This document shows, in pieces, positions 33,931-60,399 of a DNA stretch of 64,000 nucleotides. Below the pieces are notes generated by a model. It made no database searches, had not been told where the DNA came from, and saw only the letters and a list, made by a program, of their open reading frames with translations. Source of the stretch: Phallusia mammillata (taxonomy: Eukaryota > Chordata > Ascidiacea > Phlebobranchia > Ascidiidae); contig QLIY01000048.1 in assembly GCA_003260075.1 (NCBI GenBank), positions 186,001 through 250,000 on the forward strand, written 5' to 3'. A program made the translations under genes and the position numbers. The number at the start of each line of letters is the position of its first letter. The first letter of the stretch is position 1.

Positions 33931-35756
33931 ATGGCTTCAAGAATGCCACCGCCCGAAATACCACTTCAGTAAGTTTGTGCTGGTTCTAAACGTAAATGCT
34001 TTGTGCAAAAATGCATTGTTTGTGTTACTGTAGAACTAGTCCATGTCAGGAAGCGTTTATGACATCATACTAGCACAAGCAACAGTGCTAGCCATTGTAA
34101 AACGGACTTGCTATTAATGCGCTGTTTACTTTTAAAGTTTATATCAAAAACGACAAACAGGCTTTGATACTTTGGTTATAACACTAATCTTCTTGTTGGA
34201 CTATAATTTCAATGTGCGCCTAAGTCACCTTTTAGTTTAAATTTGAACGGGGGGGGGGGTTTTTAAAGTTTATATCAAAAACGACAAACAGGCTTTGATA
34301 CTTTGGATTTAACACTAATCTTCTTGTTGGAATATAATTTCAATGTGCGCCTAAGTCACCTTTTAGTTTAAATTTGAACGCCAGAAGGGCGTAAATAGAA
34401 ATTGCCTCGTCATAATCACTAACAAACGGAATATGTTAGCCGTTGAAGTCCTCTTCTGGTGACTGTTGTGTTTTTGTGTGAAATTGGTTTCAATAACGGT
34501 TCGCTCATCTTCCAGAGACGACCAATACATTGAAGTGGATGAGTTGAAACGACGAATTTCGGAAAATAGTGTCGTAATCATCGACGTGCGGGACGATTCG
34601 GAAATACAAGGCTCCGGAAAAATAGCCACCCAAAGGTGGATTAACATTCCGTGGGATGAAATAGGTAAGCGCCTTAGTATCCACAATTTTTTTGAAATTG
34701 TAGCTTTTGGGTTGAATACTGTTGTTTGGACTGATTCATTTCGACACTTTGCCAAGAGTATTAAAATGGAATTCGTAAATCTTGATCTTATAAATGTAGT
34801 GGAAAAGTATTTCATTTAAAATTATTCCAAGACCGTTATTAAATTGCAATGTTCGTCACGTAAAAAGTGGGTGTTTAAGTCGGTTGCAGTCACGGCATTA
34901 ATTCCGTCAAAAATTTTAGGAGAAGTTTGTCTGTTAAGAAGTTTGAACCTGTATTTTGTTGTATGAAACAATGTGAAATTTACTTCACAGCTAACGAGTT
35001 TGCAAAAACTGATGCGGAATTTGAAAGGGGGGGGGGATTGCTTCGTCTGTTAAGAAGTTTGAACCTGTTTGGCTGTACAACCGAAACTGCTTTCTGCGTG
35101 CAGGCATTAATGTTGTTTTATGAAACAATGTGAAATTTTACTTCACAGCTAACGAGTTTGCAAAAACTGATGCGGAATTTGAAAAGAAGCACGGATTAAA
35201 GAAACCAACTGCACCAGGCGCAGAAGTAGTAATGCAATGTAGAACTGGGCGCAAAGCATCGCATGCTTTCACAACCTTATTTAAAATGGGATTCGACCAG
35301 TAAGCAAAAGTATTCTTTATTTTTGTAGTTTAGCTATATTCACTCCAGCAATCATTGGTGTATGTAAGGATATATGTATACACCAAGGCAGGGGTGGGAT
35401 TCAAATATTTTGTCAGCGGGTTCTATCACAAAAGTCGTATTTTTCAGCCGATTCTGTTACAAAAAGTCTTATTGACAGTAACCAGGAATGCTAACCGGTT
35501 CGTTGATCTCATAAAACTTAGAAACGGTTAACGGTTCTATAGAACCAGTGCGTAAAAGAAACGGTTCTATAGAACCAGTGCGTAAACGTATTTTCAACAT
35601 TGCTGGGGGGGGGGCTTCGAGAAACGGTTCTATAGAACCAGTGCGTAAACGTATTTTCAACATTGCTATTCACTTGCTAATTTTATTACTGCGGTTTCAT
35701 TTCACAGAATGAAGAATTTGAAAGGTGGATACAACAAATGGATGGAATCAGCCTAA
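33931..35756 (+). CDS. TSTD1: Single-domain rhodanese (thiosulfate sulfurtransferase)
   Basis: Exons 33931-33968, 34516-34664, 35149-35299 and 35708-35756 join in phase to 128 residues, the size of one rhodanese domain. It shows YIEVDELKRRI, VVIIDVRDDSEIQGSGKI (the N-terminal substrate loop region) and VVMQCRTGRKASHAF, where the cysteine heads the active-site loop that carries the persulfide. It ends FDQMKNLKGGYNKWMESA, the usual final helix. Likely transfers sulfane sulfur from thiosulfate or glutathione persulfide in the cytosol. The closest human types are TSTD1/TSTD3. Poly-G joins in introns 1, 2 and 3 (34250, 35027, 35605) separate allelic copies of the intron flanks. Confidence 0.85.
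35389..35604. mobile_element. Damaged copy of the 180-bp hAT-like MITE
   Basis: Starts CAGGGGTGGGATTCA and carries the same inner blocks as 19345-19524 and 55709-55887 (GGTTCTATCACAAAAGTC, CGGTTCTATAGAACCA). The right end is obscured by the poly-G at 35605. Confidence 0.7.
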
Positions 35757-36143
35757 CTAGAAGAAGCCCAATCTTGCCTAATAAAAAGAAGCAAACCAGT
35801 TACCGATGTAACTTATTGTATTTGTTTTATGTGGATCCGTTTGTACCAAATTTGTAATTGTTCGCATATGCAATGAATGTAGTTTCAACTCTAGGGTACT
35901 GACTCGATATTACACTTTGCATTGTATAATTTTGATGTTGCACAAGTTTATTATATCTTCATTTTGGTTCATTACACTCTTTTGAGGTAATTTGCGTGTT
36001 TAGACGAAATAGGAAGAAATATCAATTGATCAGTCAACAGATATTGAGCAGACAATTCGACAACTATAACCACTTTAATTTGTCAACACATTACCGACGT
36101 ATTTTTGAAATTTTCACACACCTCAATACGCCATTACAACCTT

Positions 36144-38520
36144 ATAATGCATTACTCTGCCTGTTCCAATACATGAATGTGAAAAATAAATGTGTGCTAT
36201 TTGGCGTACCATTGTGTCTTATCTTTTGAAGGCACAACACCATAAAAGAGTAGTCCTGGTAAACTTTTTGCGTGCCGCAGGTTCACTGGAAAGTAAGCAT
36301 GACAGCTTAGCTCCGAATTTGCCCTCAACTTAGATACTAGATTTTCTGNTTTTTTTTTAAAAAAGTGGGCCGTGGGCTGGAAAAGGTTGGGAAGCACTGT
36401 TATAATGCATTACTCTGCCTGTTCCAATACATGAATGTGAAAAATAAATGTGTGCTATTTGGCGTACCATTGCGTCTTATCTTTTGAAGGCACAACACCA
36501 TAAAAGAGTAGTCCTGGTAAACTTTTTGCGTGCCGCAGGTTCACTGGAAAGTAAGCATGACAGCTTAGCTCCGAATTTGCCCTCAACTTAGATACTAGAT
36601 TTTCTGAAATTGGTTTGAATGAAAAAAGGTAACCTACATTGTTTACCAGGGCGCAGAAGAAAGTATATTCTGTTTGGTGATGGTTTGATTTACGCGTAAT
36701 CAATACGGGAAGCATAATGAACATAAATTCATAACTGGGATCAGCCCTGAAGCGTCTATGCAGGGGGGGGGGGGTTGGTGATGGTTTGATTTACGCGTAA
36801 TCAATACAGGAAGCACAAAAAAAACTAGTTGATCAGAAATTTTAGAAAACAAAGTTTCTTCACTTTTCCTCATAAGAAACTTCGAATATTATTTATGCTG
36901 AGGGCCTTGACCCTGATTGCAATAACATAGGCTTAGTTTGGCGAAACAATGCGCTTTTGTTTCTTTGGCAGGAACAATAGATCGTATATCGCAGAAAAGA
37001 GAGTTCGCATTTTGTCTCAATAGAACAAAAAACATACCCAGCAGCAATTGTTCAGTCACATACATAACAAGGTCATGTCAATGCTTTCTAAAACTTTTTC
37101 TACTCGTATAACAGTGCAAGGTAAGGTATAAAAGTCACCACGTAACACATTTGTTGAAGCGAAACTAGTGAAAGTTGGTCTCAAAGACGCACATAAATGA
37201 AATACGGTATCAAGCATTAAAATCCAGAATTTTATTAACAGTTGTTTGTTAGAATAAAACAGAATCTTGCGTACAGCACAACGGGGCTGGAATGTCTTCA
37301 TGTCAGGGGTATCAAATTCTGGGAACCACTGCTTAGTAGCGTAAAAGCAGAGCTGCATACTATAGTAGAGAGTCCAGTGATCATAAGTTTTCGTTTTGCA
37401 TGCTGTCGAAATTTTAATTTTAAAGTCACAGAAATAAAATCAACACTTAAAAGTTTGCGTAACGGCGTACCTGCCGACTTCTACCACAGGTTCTATCCTA
37501 AATATGTGTACAATTAAGTTTGTGCTAAATGGCGCTACTGGGTTGCAGCATCTGCAGCTGAGCGCTTAGGTCTGTTTTCGCTATGCGGGGTTTAAGGTAG
37601 GGTTGCCATACGTCAGGATTTTCGGTAGAGCTACTAACACGATACGTTACGCCTGATCCAAAAGTGCTTAATTTTCAAAACGGTATATCTCAAAAAATGC
37701 TAACGGTTAGGGCTATTAGGGTTGGGATAAGGTATTAGCACTTAAAATTCAATAATACTAACCCAAAAAATTAGTTACTAATGTAAATATTATATGTAAA
37801 TATTTCCCAACCCAACCCATTTATAGCCGCTAAATAAATAGGGGGGGGGGCTTTTCCTCATAAGAAACTTCGAATATTATTTTTGCTGAGGGCCTTGACC
37901 CTGATTGCAATAACAAAGGCTTAGTTTGGCGAAACAATTCGCTTTTGTTTCTTTGGCAGGATTAACAACAGATCGTTTATCGCAGAAAAGAGAGTTCACA
38001 TTTTGTCTCAATAGAACAAAAAACATACCCAGCAGCGATTGTTCAGTCACATACATAACAAGCCTACCGAAAAGGGGCCATGTCAATGCTTTCTAAAACT
38101 TTTCCTACTCCGATAACAGTGCAAGGTCACCACGTAACACATTTGTTGAAGCAAACCTGGTGAAAGTTGGTCTCAAATACGCACATAAATGAAATACGGT
38201 ATCAAGCATTAAAATCCAGGATTTTATTAACAGTTGTTTGTTAGAATAAAACAGAATCTTGCGTACATTGCAACGGGGCTGGAATGTCTTCATGGTAGGG
38301 GTTTTACATTCTGGGAACCACTGCTGAGTAGTGTAGCTGCATACTGGTATAGAGTTCAGTGATTATAAGTTGGAGTTTTGCATGCTGTGGAAATTTCCAT
38401 CTTAATTTTAATAAAGTCACAGAAATAAACGCAACACTTAAAAGTCTGCGTAACGCCCTTCCTACTTACTTCTGCCACTGATTCTATCCTAAATATGTGT
38501 ACAATTAGGTTTGTGTTCGG
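36144..38520. repeat. Block of allelic duplications between rhodanese genes
   Basis: 36144-36350 recurs at 36401-36610, and 36832-37500 recurs at 37851-38500, with scattered SNPs and small indels. The first pair is separated by a hAT-like terminus (complement CAGTGCTTCCCAACCTTTTC, about 36365-36399) next to an N at 36349. The longer pair is separated by the poly-G at 37841-37850. No gene seen. Confidence 0.75.
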
Positions 38521-38697
38521 TGGCGCTACTGGGTTGTCGTCTCTGTAGCTGAGCGTTTTGGCCTGTTTTTGCTACCAAGAGGTTTTTAGTGCATGGGGTT
38601 TAAGGCCCCAGTGCATAGCTGTATCACCACCAAACCATATTGTGATTTGTTGTGCCCAGTTTATATAACAATTCTAGCTGTCCTGCCAAAAAAGAAG

Positions 38698-39834
38698 ATG
38701 GATTCAAAGACTACAGCACCTCCGAACATACAAATCAAGTAGGTTTCAGTCGGTTTCCGAAGGCGCTTCATACTGCCTGTGTTATAATGCACTGTGTGCA
38801 GTTGTGAAACGGGTATTTGCCACAAATTGTTTGCGAATACATATGGGGGGGGGGTTAAGGCCCAAGCGCACAGCTGACCATATTATGTTTTGTTGTGCCC
38901 AGTGTTCTATAACATTTCTAGCTGTCCTGCAAAAAAAGAAGATGGAATCAAAGACTACACCTCCGGACATACAGATCAAGTAGGTTTCAGTCGGTTTCCG
39001 AAGGAGCTTCATACTGCCTGTGTTATAATGTGCTGTATGCAGTTGTGAAACGGGTATTTGCCACAAATTGTTTGCGAATACATATATACTATTGTATCGT
39101 CGATGCACGTGGCATTATTATCCATACTACTGAAGCAATGTGGTTGCTTTATAACAGACATTGATGTTTTGTCTGAAGCATCCACCATTCACCCGAAAAG
39201 TAATAAGTTAGTTGGTTCGCTAAGTTTCGCCGCTAAACCGGGAAACATACCTTTCTTGATCGATCTTATCCTGTTGTTGCGAATGTCGGTTTGATTACCG
39301 GTGCGTTTTTTTTCAGACTCATATACTATATTGACAAGGAGGAATTCGAGCAACGGTTAGCACAAACTGGTTGCGCTATATACGACGATGCAGAAGACGT
39401 ACAAATTCCTGGCAAGGTTGCGATTCCATGGCTTTTCGACGTTCCTCACGAGGAAATGAGTAAGTATTGCTCCTTAAATTCAGTCCTAGCGCAAAAGCAT
39501 TTGCAAATATTGAACAGCAAATTGTGTGAAAAGGATTGGAGCTATAAGGATCCAACTATAAACCAACTTATAAACCTCGTATCTAAGCCTATCCGATTCT
39601 AAATGGAAATTTAAATAACTGTGCTCTGTTAAAAATTAAGGGAACCACAGTTTTAAATAAACCTGCTTAGAACTCGTCCTGAATAAGACTATTCATGTTT
39701 AAACCACTGGTTCATAACCGTGACAAGCAAATAAAAAGTTTATGATGAAAAACTTGTTTGCAGCTGCAGATTTAGCAAAATCTGATGACGAATTCAAAAA
39801 GAAATACGGAGTGGGAAAACACCATGTAACTTAG
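38698..39834 (+). CDS. Truncated rhodanese-like paralog lacking the catalytic loop
   Basis: Exons 38698-38738, 39317-39459 and 39764-39834 give 84 residues. It aligns with the upstream rhodanese: exon 1 MDSKTTAPPNIQIK, exon 2 YYIDKEEFEQRL then CAIYDDAEDVQIPGKVAIPW, exon 3 ADLAKSDDEFKKKYG, and then a stop after VGKHHVT. The whole C-terminal half, with the catalytic cysteine loop, is missing, and the VIIDVRDD strand is altered to AIYDDAED. Splice phases equal those of the paralog, so it is a tandem duplicate. It could be a noncatalytic protein or a decaying copy. A donor-like CAT|GTAACT before the stop leaves room for an unseen extra exon. Confidence 0.7.
38942..38979 (+). other. Allelic copy of rhodanese paralog exon 1
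   Basis: After the poly-G at 38845-38854 the promoter side and exon 1 repeat. This copy reads MESKTTPPDIQIK, one codon shorter and with two amino-acid changes relative to 38698-38738, and keeps the GTAGGT donor and phase. Confidence 0.75.
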
Positions 39835-41076
39835 AAATTTAACGTAATGAGAAATATCCTAGTTGATGACATGTACAGTATATTATCGCTGTAGTTTTAG
39901 AGGTTGCATACTAATGCAAATACACTTTCTACTGTGGTTTATTAAATCGATTATTACATTATTTTTCGATTAGTTTAATCGAGTATCTTCAGAAGGTAAT
40001 TTATTAGATGTTTAGAAATTCAAAGTAGACAAAAAACATAAACAAAATTTAAATAAAGGCTTAACAACCACAGAGTCATGTTGTATTTGTGAAATGTATT
40101 TTGTCTGTTTTGATGAACAAGCGTGAAAATAAAATCGTGTTGCGTAATTTGTGTCAATACGTCGAGCCAGTAAAACGCGTAACACTTAGTCGGAATCATT
40201 CTTTGCCATCACTCAAAGTAGATATATCCAGGAGTAAAAACAGTCTGCGGTGGGGTTCGAACCCATCACAACAAAGTTTTGTAACCTCATAGAGTCATAA
40301 AGCTAGAATACATTCATCTTACTTCCTTAGTAGTAAAAACCAGTACCACACAAAACCACACGTTTAGCATTAGAAGCTTAGGCCTTCTATTTGCAATTTG
40401 CGCCAATGTTCTCATAAAAGTTTTTTCGATTGAAAGCAACTCACGATTGAAAACAATTTCAAACAGAATAAAAGTAACTAACAAATCCCAATGCACTTGA
40501 CTTACTGAATCCAATTTCAACTGAGTTTGTAATCATATTCAACACAATAGACCAAAACATCCCTAGAACACCATGGCTCAGCTCCACCCAACAGCCAAAA
40601 AACCAACCTAAACTAAAAAAAATAATGTTCAATTTACTTACAAGTTTTAACTAACTAAGGATCATCCAAAACATAAATTCTGTTTGGCCAGGCAGTAAGC
40701 ATCTCAAGGCATCACTCGGGGGGTGGCTTAACTACTATAAGGTATTATGACGTCACAACTAGTAAGAAGGAAGCTTTAAAGTAAACGTTATACAGCAAAA
40801 TTAACTTTGTTTAACGTTACAGCGTTTTTCGGTCGAGCGTCGGTACGTTGGACAATGCTTATAGGCTCAGTCTTTTACACAATCTGAGACAAGGAGAGAA
40901 AAAAAATATAAAGCAAAAAGTGTAATTAAAAAAAATCCGGTATAACCAGGTTAATATTTAAGAGCCGATTGGATCACTAGACAAAATTGGCTATGCGCTT
41001 GCACATAAACGGTATGCACACTGAGAAACAACTATCAAGATCACCTTTTTATGACATTGCACTTTTTTACTAACCA
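39835..41076. other. Intergenic, with a tRNA-like repeat
   Basis: No gene seen. At 40249-40270 the minus strand has GATGGGTTCGAACCCCACCG, a strong B-box-like block with pol III flavour but without a full cloverleaf. Confidence 0.5.
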
Positions 41077-48537
<7,461 letters not shown>

Positions 48538-49302
48538 GATTTTCCGTTACTTTGTTGAATCTGGTGGAAAATTGTATGTTCAAAAAAACAAAGTTTCTTT
48601 TAGTTGGTTTGTTAAATTAAACACACGAAACATTGACCACAAAACAAAGACACATATATATGCAACACAAGTACGCTGTGTTGCTAAAAACTAAAAGCCA
48701 ATCAACGGTGCCAAGCCAAATAAACTTAGTTTCACTTTAGTTTCAGGGGGGGGGGTTTTTAGTTGGTTTGTTAAATTAAACACACAAAACATTGACCACA
48801 AAACAAAGACACTTATATATGCAACACAAGTACGCTGTGTTGCTAAAAACTAAAAGCCCAATCAACGGTGCCAAGCCAAATAAACTTAGTTTCACTTTAG
48901 TTTCAGACATTACCATTTTTATTTTGAGGAAGCTGAAGTTTAAAAACAAACACTCAATTTCAGTTGTAAGTGAATAGATAATGTAACAAACCGTAGTTGC
49001 ATCTGTGATCAAGTTCCATTATAGAGTAAAACTCAAGACAATGATGCATTTCAAAGGCCAAAGTCAATCACTTCATGAGAGGATTGATCTCAGAAATTCC
49101 ATTTACGTACTTGTGTTTCCCGCGAACAGTTCTTACCACCAGCTTGAGGTAAAATCAACCACAATCACAAATAACTTCAATAAACGATTTTTTGCTTGTA
49201 TTTATAACAACTTATTGTAATTTTTAACTAAATAAACTTTGACATATTTTTGTATTATTATTACCCTAACACTATATAAATTTTTATTTAAGCGCTCACT
49301 TT

Positions 49303-49304
<2 letters not shown>

Positions 49305-49391
<87 letters not shown>
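49305..49391 (+). other. Long poly-G tract (87 G)
   Basis: One of six long runs (others: 43851-43910, 52111-52151, 53972-54075, 54128-54153, 57790-57832). They create spurious polyglycine or polyproline frames. Same interpretation as the short runs, with gap length probably estimated. Confidence 0.8.
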
Positions 49392-49392
<1 letters not shown>

Positions 49393-49478
49393 GGTAAACA
49401 TAATTTCCTTTTCTACGAGATCGTAAATCAGTGCAGGGAAAGTACCTTAACCGCGAATTTTGCATTTCATCCGCAACT

Positions 49479-50175
49479 TCAGAAATTAAATATTCTTTCA
49501 TAAAACTATATTGAAAGAAAACAATTACGTTTGTAGACGTGCAGTTATTCTGCGACTTTAAACAACAAAGTGTCAAGTTTTAACAAACATTTGTTAGAAA
49601 TCAAAAGTTGAAAAGGAATGCAAAGTTTCAATGGGGTTGCTTTTTAAAAAGTTTAATATCTTACGTATGACTACAGAAACCAAACATATGTTGGTAAACT
49701 TTAACACACATGTGTAGTACCGTAGTAAATAAAACTCATGACATTCGTATGTTAGATGTACGTGTTAAACTATTACCGCTGTCACCACTTGTGTTCCATT
49801 GAGAAGTTTCTGCACGTTTATCGTAGAAAGAGAAACAAGTCAAGTCTTTGTTATGAAAAGGCAAATAAAAGCATGTTTAATCGTGTTTCTTTAATGGTTT
49901 GGGGGGGGGGGCTAGCTGTGTGCAGTTAAGACTTTTTGTCGGTAGAGCATATTTGCACGTAGAAAGAGAAACAAGTCAAGCCTTTGTTCTGAAAAGGCAA
50001 ATAAAAGCATGTTTAATCGTGTTTCTTTAATGGTTTGTTGGTGGGTCTGTTTGCGAACAGAATTTTTGTTTTCAGTAAAACGTATAAAGAAATTTACTTT
50101 CTTTACTTCCTGAACATAAACTTTTGGTTTTGGACTCCACCTGCTGGCTGAACATTTGTGTTCTGTGCTTCCCAT
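49479..50175 (-). CDS. Very weak small-gene candidate
   Basis: Possible exons 50107-50175 (MGSTEHKCSASRWSPKPKVY...), 49777-49809 (33 bp with CAG acceptor and GTAATA donor) and 49479-49505 keep frame to a TGA for about 42 residues. No family is recognised, and a poly-G join lies within the model, so it may be chance. Confidence 0.18.
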
Positions 50176-51035
50176 TTTTTAAGCCAGTGTTTACTTAACA
50201 GTGCAGTAAACGTACCTGCCATAAACTGAAAGTTTAACAACTTGCAGTAAATTTAATCTAGTTTAACATTTCACTTGTTAAATATTGAGCTAGAGTGAAT
50301 TGTTAAGGCAAAAGTTTTTGTTGCTGATGGTTTGGAGTTTGCGTATTTTGTTTTTAAGTAAACACAAAAAACGAAAAACTAGTCGGTAAACGTGCGATTT
50401 TACGGCGTTCTGTTGTTTATTTTAGGGGGGGGGGGGTTCAAAGTTTAACAACTTGCAGTAAATTTAACCCACCTCAACATTTCACTTGTTAAATATTGAG
50501 CTAGAGTGAATTGTTAAGGCAAACGTTTTTGTTGCTGATGGTTTGGAGTTTGCATATTTTGTTTTTAAGTAAACACAAAAAACGAAAAGCTAGTCGGTAA
50601 ACGTGCGATTTTACGGCGTTCTGTTGTTTATTTTAGGTGTTTAATACTTCGCAGTAGGTGAAACAGGCGCAAATCAAAGAGTTTGCGTTACAGGACATAT
50701 ATAATGTACAAGCGTTACAGCACATATAGAAAGGTGGTTAGGTTATATTGCCAACATTTTTGAGATAGTAATTTTGAACCAGGATTTCTCAAGCAAAATA
50801 TGTTGCTGTTATTTTCAAGTTGCCAATTGTGTCAGTGATCAGAATTTGCTGGAGATCGTGTAGTTGTTTATTCATCAACACAAAATCTTTTGATCAGTTC
50901 ATTTTACACAGCAGTGGTTAATATCAGTTCAAGTGGGTATAAACCTTGTCGCACTGTCTTGTTATACAAACTTTGCATTGTAAACCAGGCAGCGCAGGAT
51001 ATCGAAGTGGGCCAGACACTGGTGAACAATAGATA

Positions 51036-58050
<7,015 letters not shown>

Positions 58051-58505
58051 CGAAACAACTTTAAAACTTGCTTTAGGTTTAGGGCCTCGTTTTGTGCTTT
58101 GAAATGACAAACTGTACCCAAAAAACGATGTTTTCAGTGCAATTTTTATTGAGTTACTTTTTTTTGGTTTCTGAATTCTGTCACTTTCTTATACGATTGC
58201 AAATTTGTTTTGTTTGTGGATAGAAAACAATTGAAACTCGTTGTCTAAGAATTGTTAATGCCGAAAATAAAAGTGTAATTACGATTGACCAAGTGAAACT
58301 GTTTGTTCTTTTGTTTGATAAAATCGTGGAAATAGGCGTCACATGTGGCGCGACATGCGACATTTTGTCGCATACGGAATACGAAAACTTTCCCTTCCGT
58401 CACCCCCAGTTGCAACGGAAGTACAAGGAAGCAAAAATATTACGGTTAATTGTCATTAAACAGTAGAAAAAGTTTTATAAAGTTTTTGTCACACATTAAA
58501 TAAGA
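58051..58505. other. SLC13 B to GMF intergenic
   Basis: 455 bp with the SLC13 paralog B 3' UTR (AATAAA near 58266) and the GMF promoter. Too long for a typical tunicate operon spacer. Confidence 0.5.
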
Positions 58506-60399
58506 ATGTCGGCGGATCAATCACTGGTTAGTTTGTGTGTTTTGTTTAATATGTAATTGTATTTTCAATAATATGTAAGCAATAAATTATATTATTCTTT
58601 GACAGCAAACTACTAGCATGTGTGAATTCGGCGAAAGTGTCCTGCCTGTCTTGAAAAAATTCCGTTTTGCAAAGAAAGAGTGCAGTTCTGCAATTATATG
58701 TTGGTTTGTCTCACAATTAAAAAAAAAGAACTTTTCAAACATTGCCTAAATTTAACTCAATCTTTTATTCCCCACCTAAAAATGTTGTTAATATTTAAAA
58801 TGTTACCTAGTTTATTGTTAATTTATAAATTGGATTAAATCTACCTACTCTATAACCAGTCTGCAGAGTGTGGCAGCTGCACACGCGATTAGTTTTTGAA
58901 AAAAAAAATTTGCATGCCAATTTTTGGGGGTTGAACGCGGAAATTTTGCACGAAAGGCATTTAATTGTACTGTTTTGACCTCTTTTACTTGTTTTGCGCC
59001 TGTTGAACTTGGTCTTGCACGTGAATTTACGGGGCGTGCACGCGCACACGGTAGACATATCAGTCCTGCACGCGCGAGATGTCGTCGGGAACTGCCATGT
59101 TCTGCAGACTGGCTCTATAAGACAAGTACAAACAATACTCAAGTTTATTTAGTTTATTAGACAAATTAAACTGTGTTGTGTGTCTTAACCAGTGGTTCTC
59201 AAACTTTTTTATTGTCGGGGCCAAATGGTATTTTTTTAAGTGTGTAGAGAGCCGCAAAAAACGAAACCTTGAGAAAATCACTAAAGATTATTACTTTGAA
59301 AGCTAAAATAGCAATGTTTGGTGGTTTTCTGAGGTCTGGTGCGAGCAACCATTGTAGTTTGTGTGTTCACTGAAGTAACAAGCAATGTAGCCACCGCTTC
59401 CTTGTTTGTTCCCATACTTGCNCGAAAACCGAGTTTGAGAACCACTGGTCTACACTGTTCAATGCAAACAAAATAATTCAAATGCTTTCGCTGCAGTGAA
59501 AATTGAAAAAGATGATACGATTGTGATTGAAGATGAAATGGAAGATTGTTCCATGGAAGAGGTTGCAGAAGAATTGCCTGAAAGAACTCCAAGATATCCT
59601 TTTACATACAATTTTAGTTGCAGTTAAAGACAACATTGTTAATGTGTATGATGTGTTTTTTTCATTATGTTCTTGCTTTAGTTTTTTCAAGAGGTGAATT
59701 TACCAGCATAACCAGTGTCCATTAGAAGCAAGTAGAATTTATTCAACTACATTGAAAGTTGTTTAATTTTATTTTCGTGACCAAACTTTAGTACCCTGCA
59801 AGATCCGCTATAGTTTTTGACCTTAGACATTAGGTGCATTCTTATTCTTTCTGTATTTTTTGACCTAATACATTAAACCCCAAGAAAGTGTTTTAATTTA
59901 ATCAGCTACATGTAAATGATCCTATATTTGATTGGCCAGACACTAATCGTTAAAAAACATTGTGATGTAATTTTGTGACATTTGATCATTGCAGAGCTTT
60001 TTACCCTTTCGCTTTACACTATTTAAATTTCTTAACCCAGCACACATATGTAGTATATAGCTACAGATGGCTTCATGATGATGGAAGAAAGTCATTCCCT
60101 CTTTGTTTTATATTATATTTACCGGAGGGCTGTCACCCAAAAGCTAATGTTTTGTACACTGGGTCAAGAAACAAAATTGTCGACACACTTAAATTACCAA
60201 AGGTATAATAGCACTAAGTCTTTTTTTTTAATGTCTGCAATTTCTGAAACACTTTTTATGATCACTTCAAATATTTGCCAAAGATTGTTTGGGCCAAAAC
60301 TTCACTGAAACATACATTGTTTTAAAAATGTAGAGCTTCACTGTTCGTGACAAAGAATCTATTTCCGAAGATTGGCTGAAAGCAGAGTTGAAAAAGTGA
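58506..60399 (+). CDS. GMFB: Glia maturation factor (ADF-H fold, Arp2/3 debrancher)
   Basis: Exons 58506-58526, 58606-58699, 59497-59593, 60046-60202 and 60334-60399 join in phase to 144 residues (human GMFB 142). Recognisable parts: LKKFRFAKKECSSAII, ELPERTPR|YVVYSYRWLHDDGR, FPLCFILYLPEGCHP, YTGSRNKIV and ISEDWLKAELKK. GMF binds Arp2/3 and promotes debranching of actin networks. The third intron (59594-60045) has AT-AC ends: donor ATATCCTTT, branch-like TTTCTTAAC at 60028-60036, acceptor AC, matching minor (U12) spliceosome consensus. No GT-AG alternative keeps the conserved RYVVYSY junction. Whether this is GMFB or GMFG cannot be told for an invertebrate chordate. Confidence 0.93.
59190..59447. 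mobile_element. hAT-like element containing a misplaced SLC13 exon piece
   Basis: Ends CAGTGGTTCTCAAACTTTTT and GAGTTTGAGAACCACTG are inverted; flanks GTCTTAAC and GTCTACAC match at 6 of 8. Positions 59347-59421 are identical to part of the SLC13 paralog B exon at 57144-57305 and end at an N (59422), so the interior looks mis-filled. It lies in GMF intron 2. Confidence 0.75.

Larger units (their letters stand above)
48538..51035. other. Divergent RECQL / SLC13 B intergenic region
   Basis: Contains allelic duplications (48560-48745 with 48756-48905; about 49795-49900 with 49960-50040; about 50225-50424 with 50437-50640) and a run of 87 G at 49305-49391. One weak minus-strand gene model is listed separately. 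Confidence 0.6.

Noticed and set aside
40249-40310. tRNA gene
   Set aside because: A good T-arm-like block is present, but no pairing acceptor stem or D-arm could be drawn.
49303-49503. Polyglycine or polyproline proteins (also near 43775, 52072, 53886)
   Set aside because: They translate poly-G filler runs, not genes.
58924-59160. Open frame with GC-rich CGCGCACACGG block in GMF intron 2
   Set aside because: No splice sites fit and no family resemblance; it lies inside an intron of a well-supported gene.
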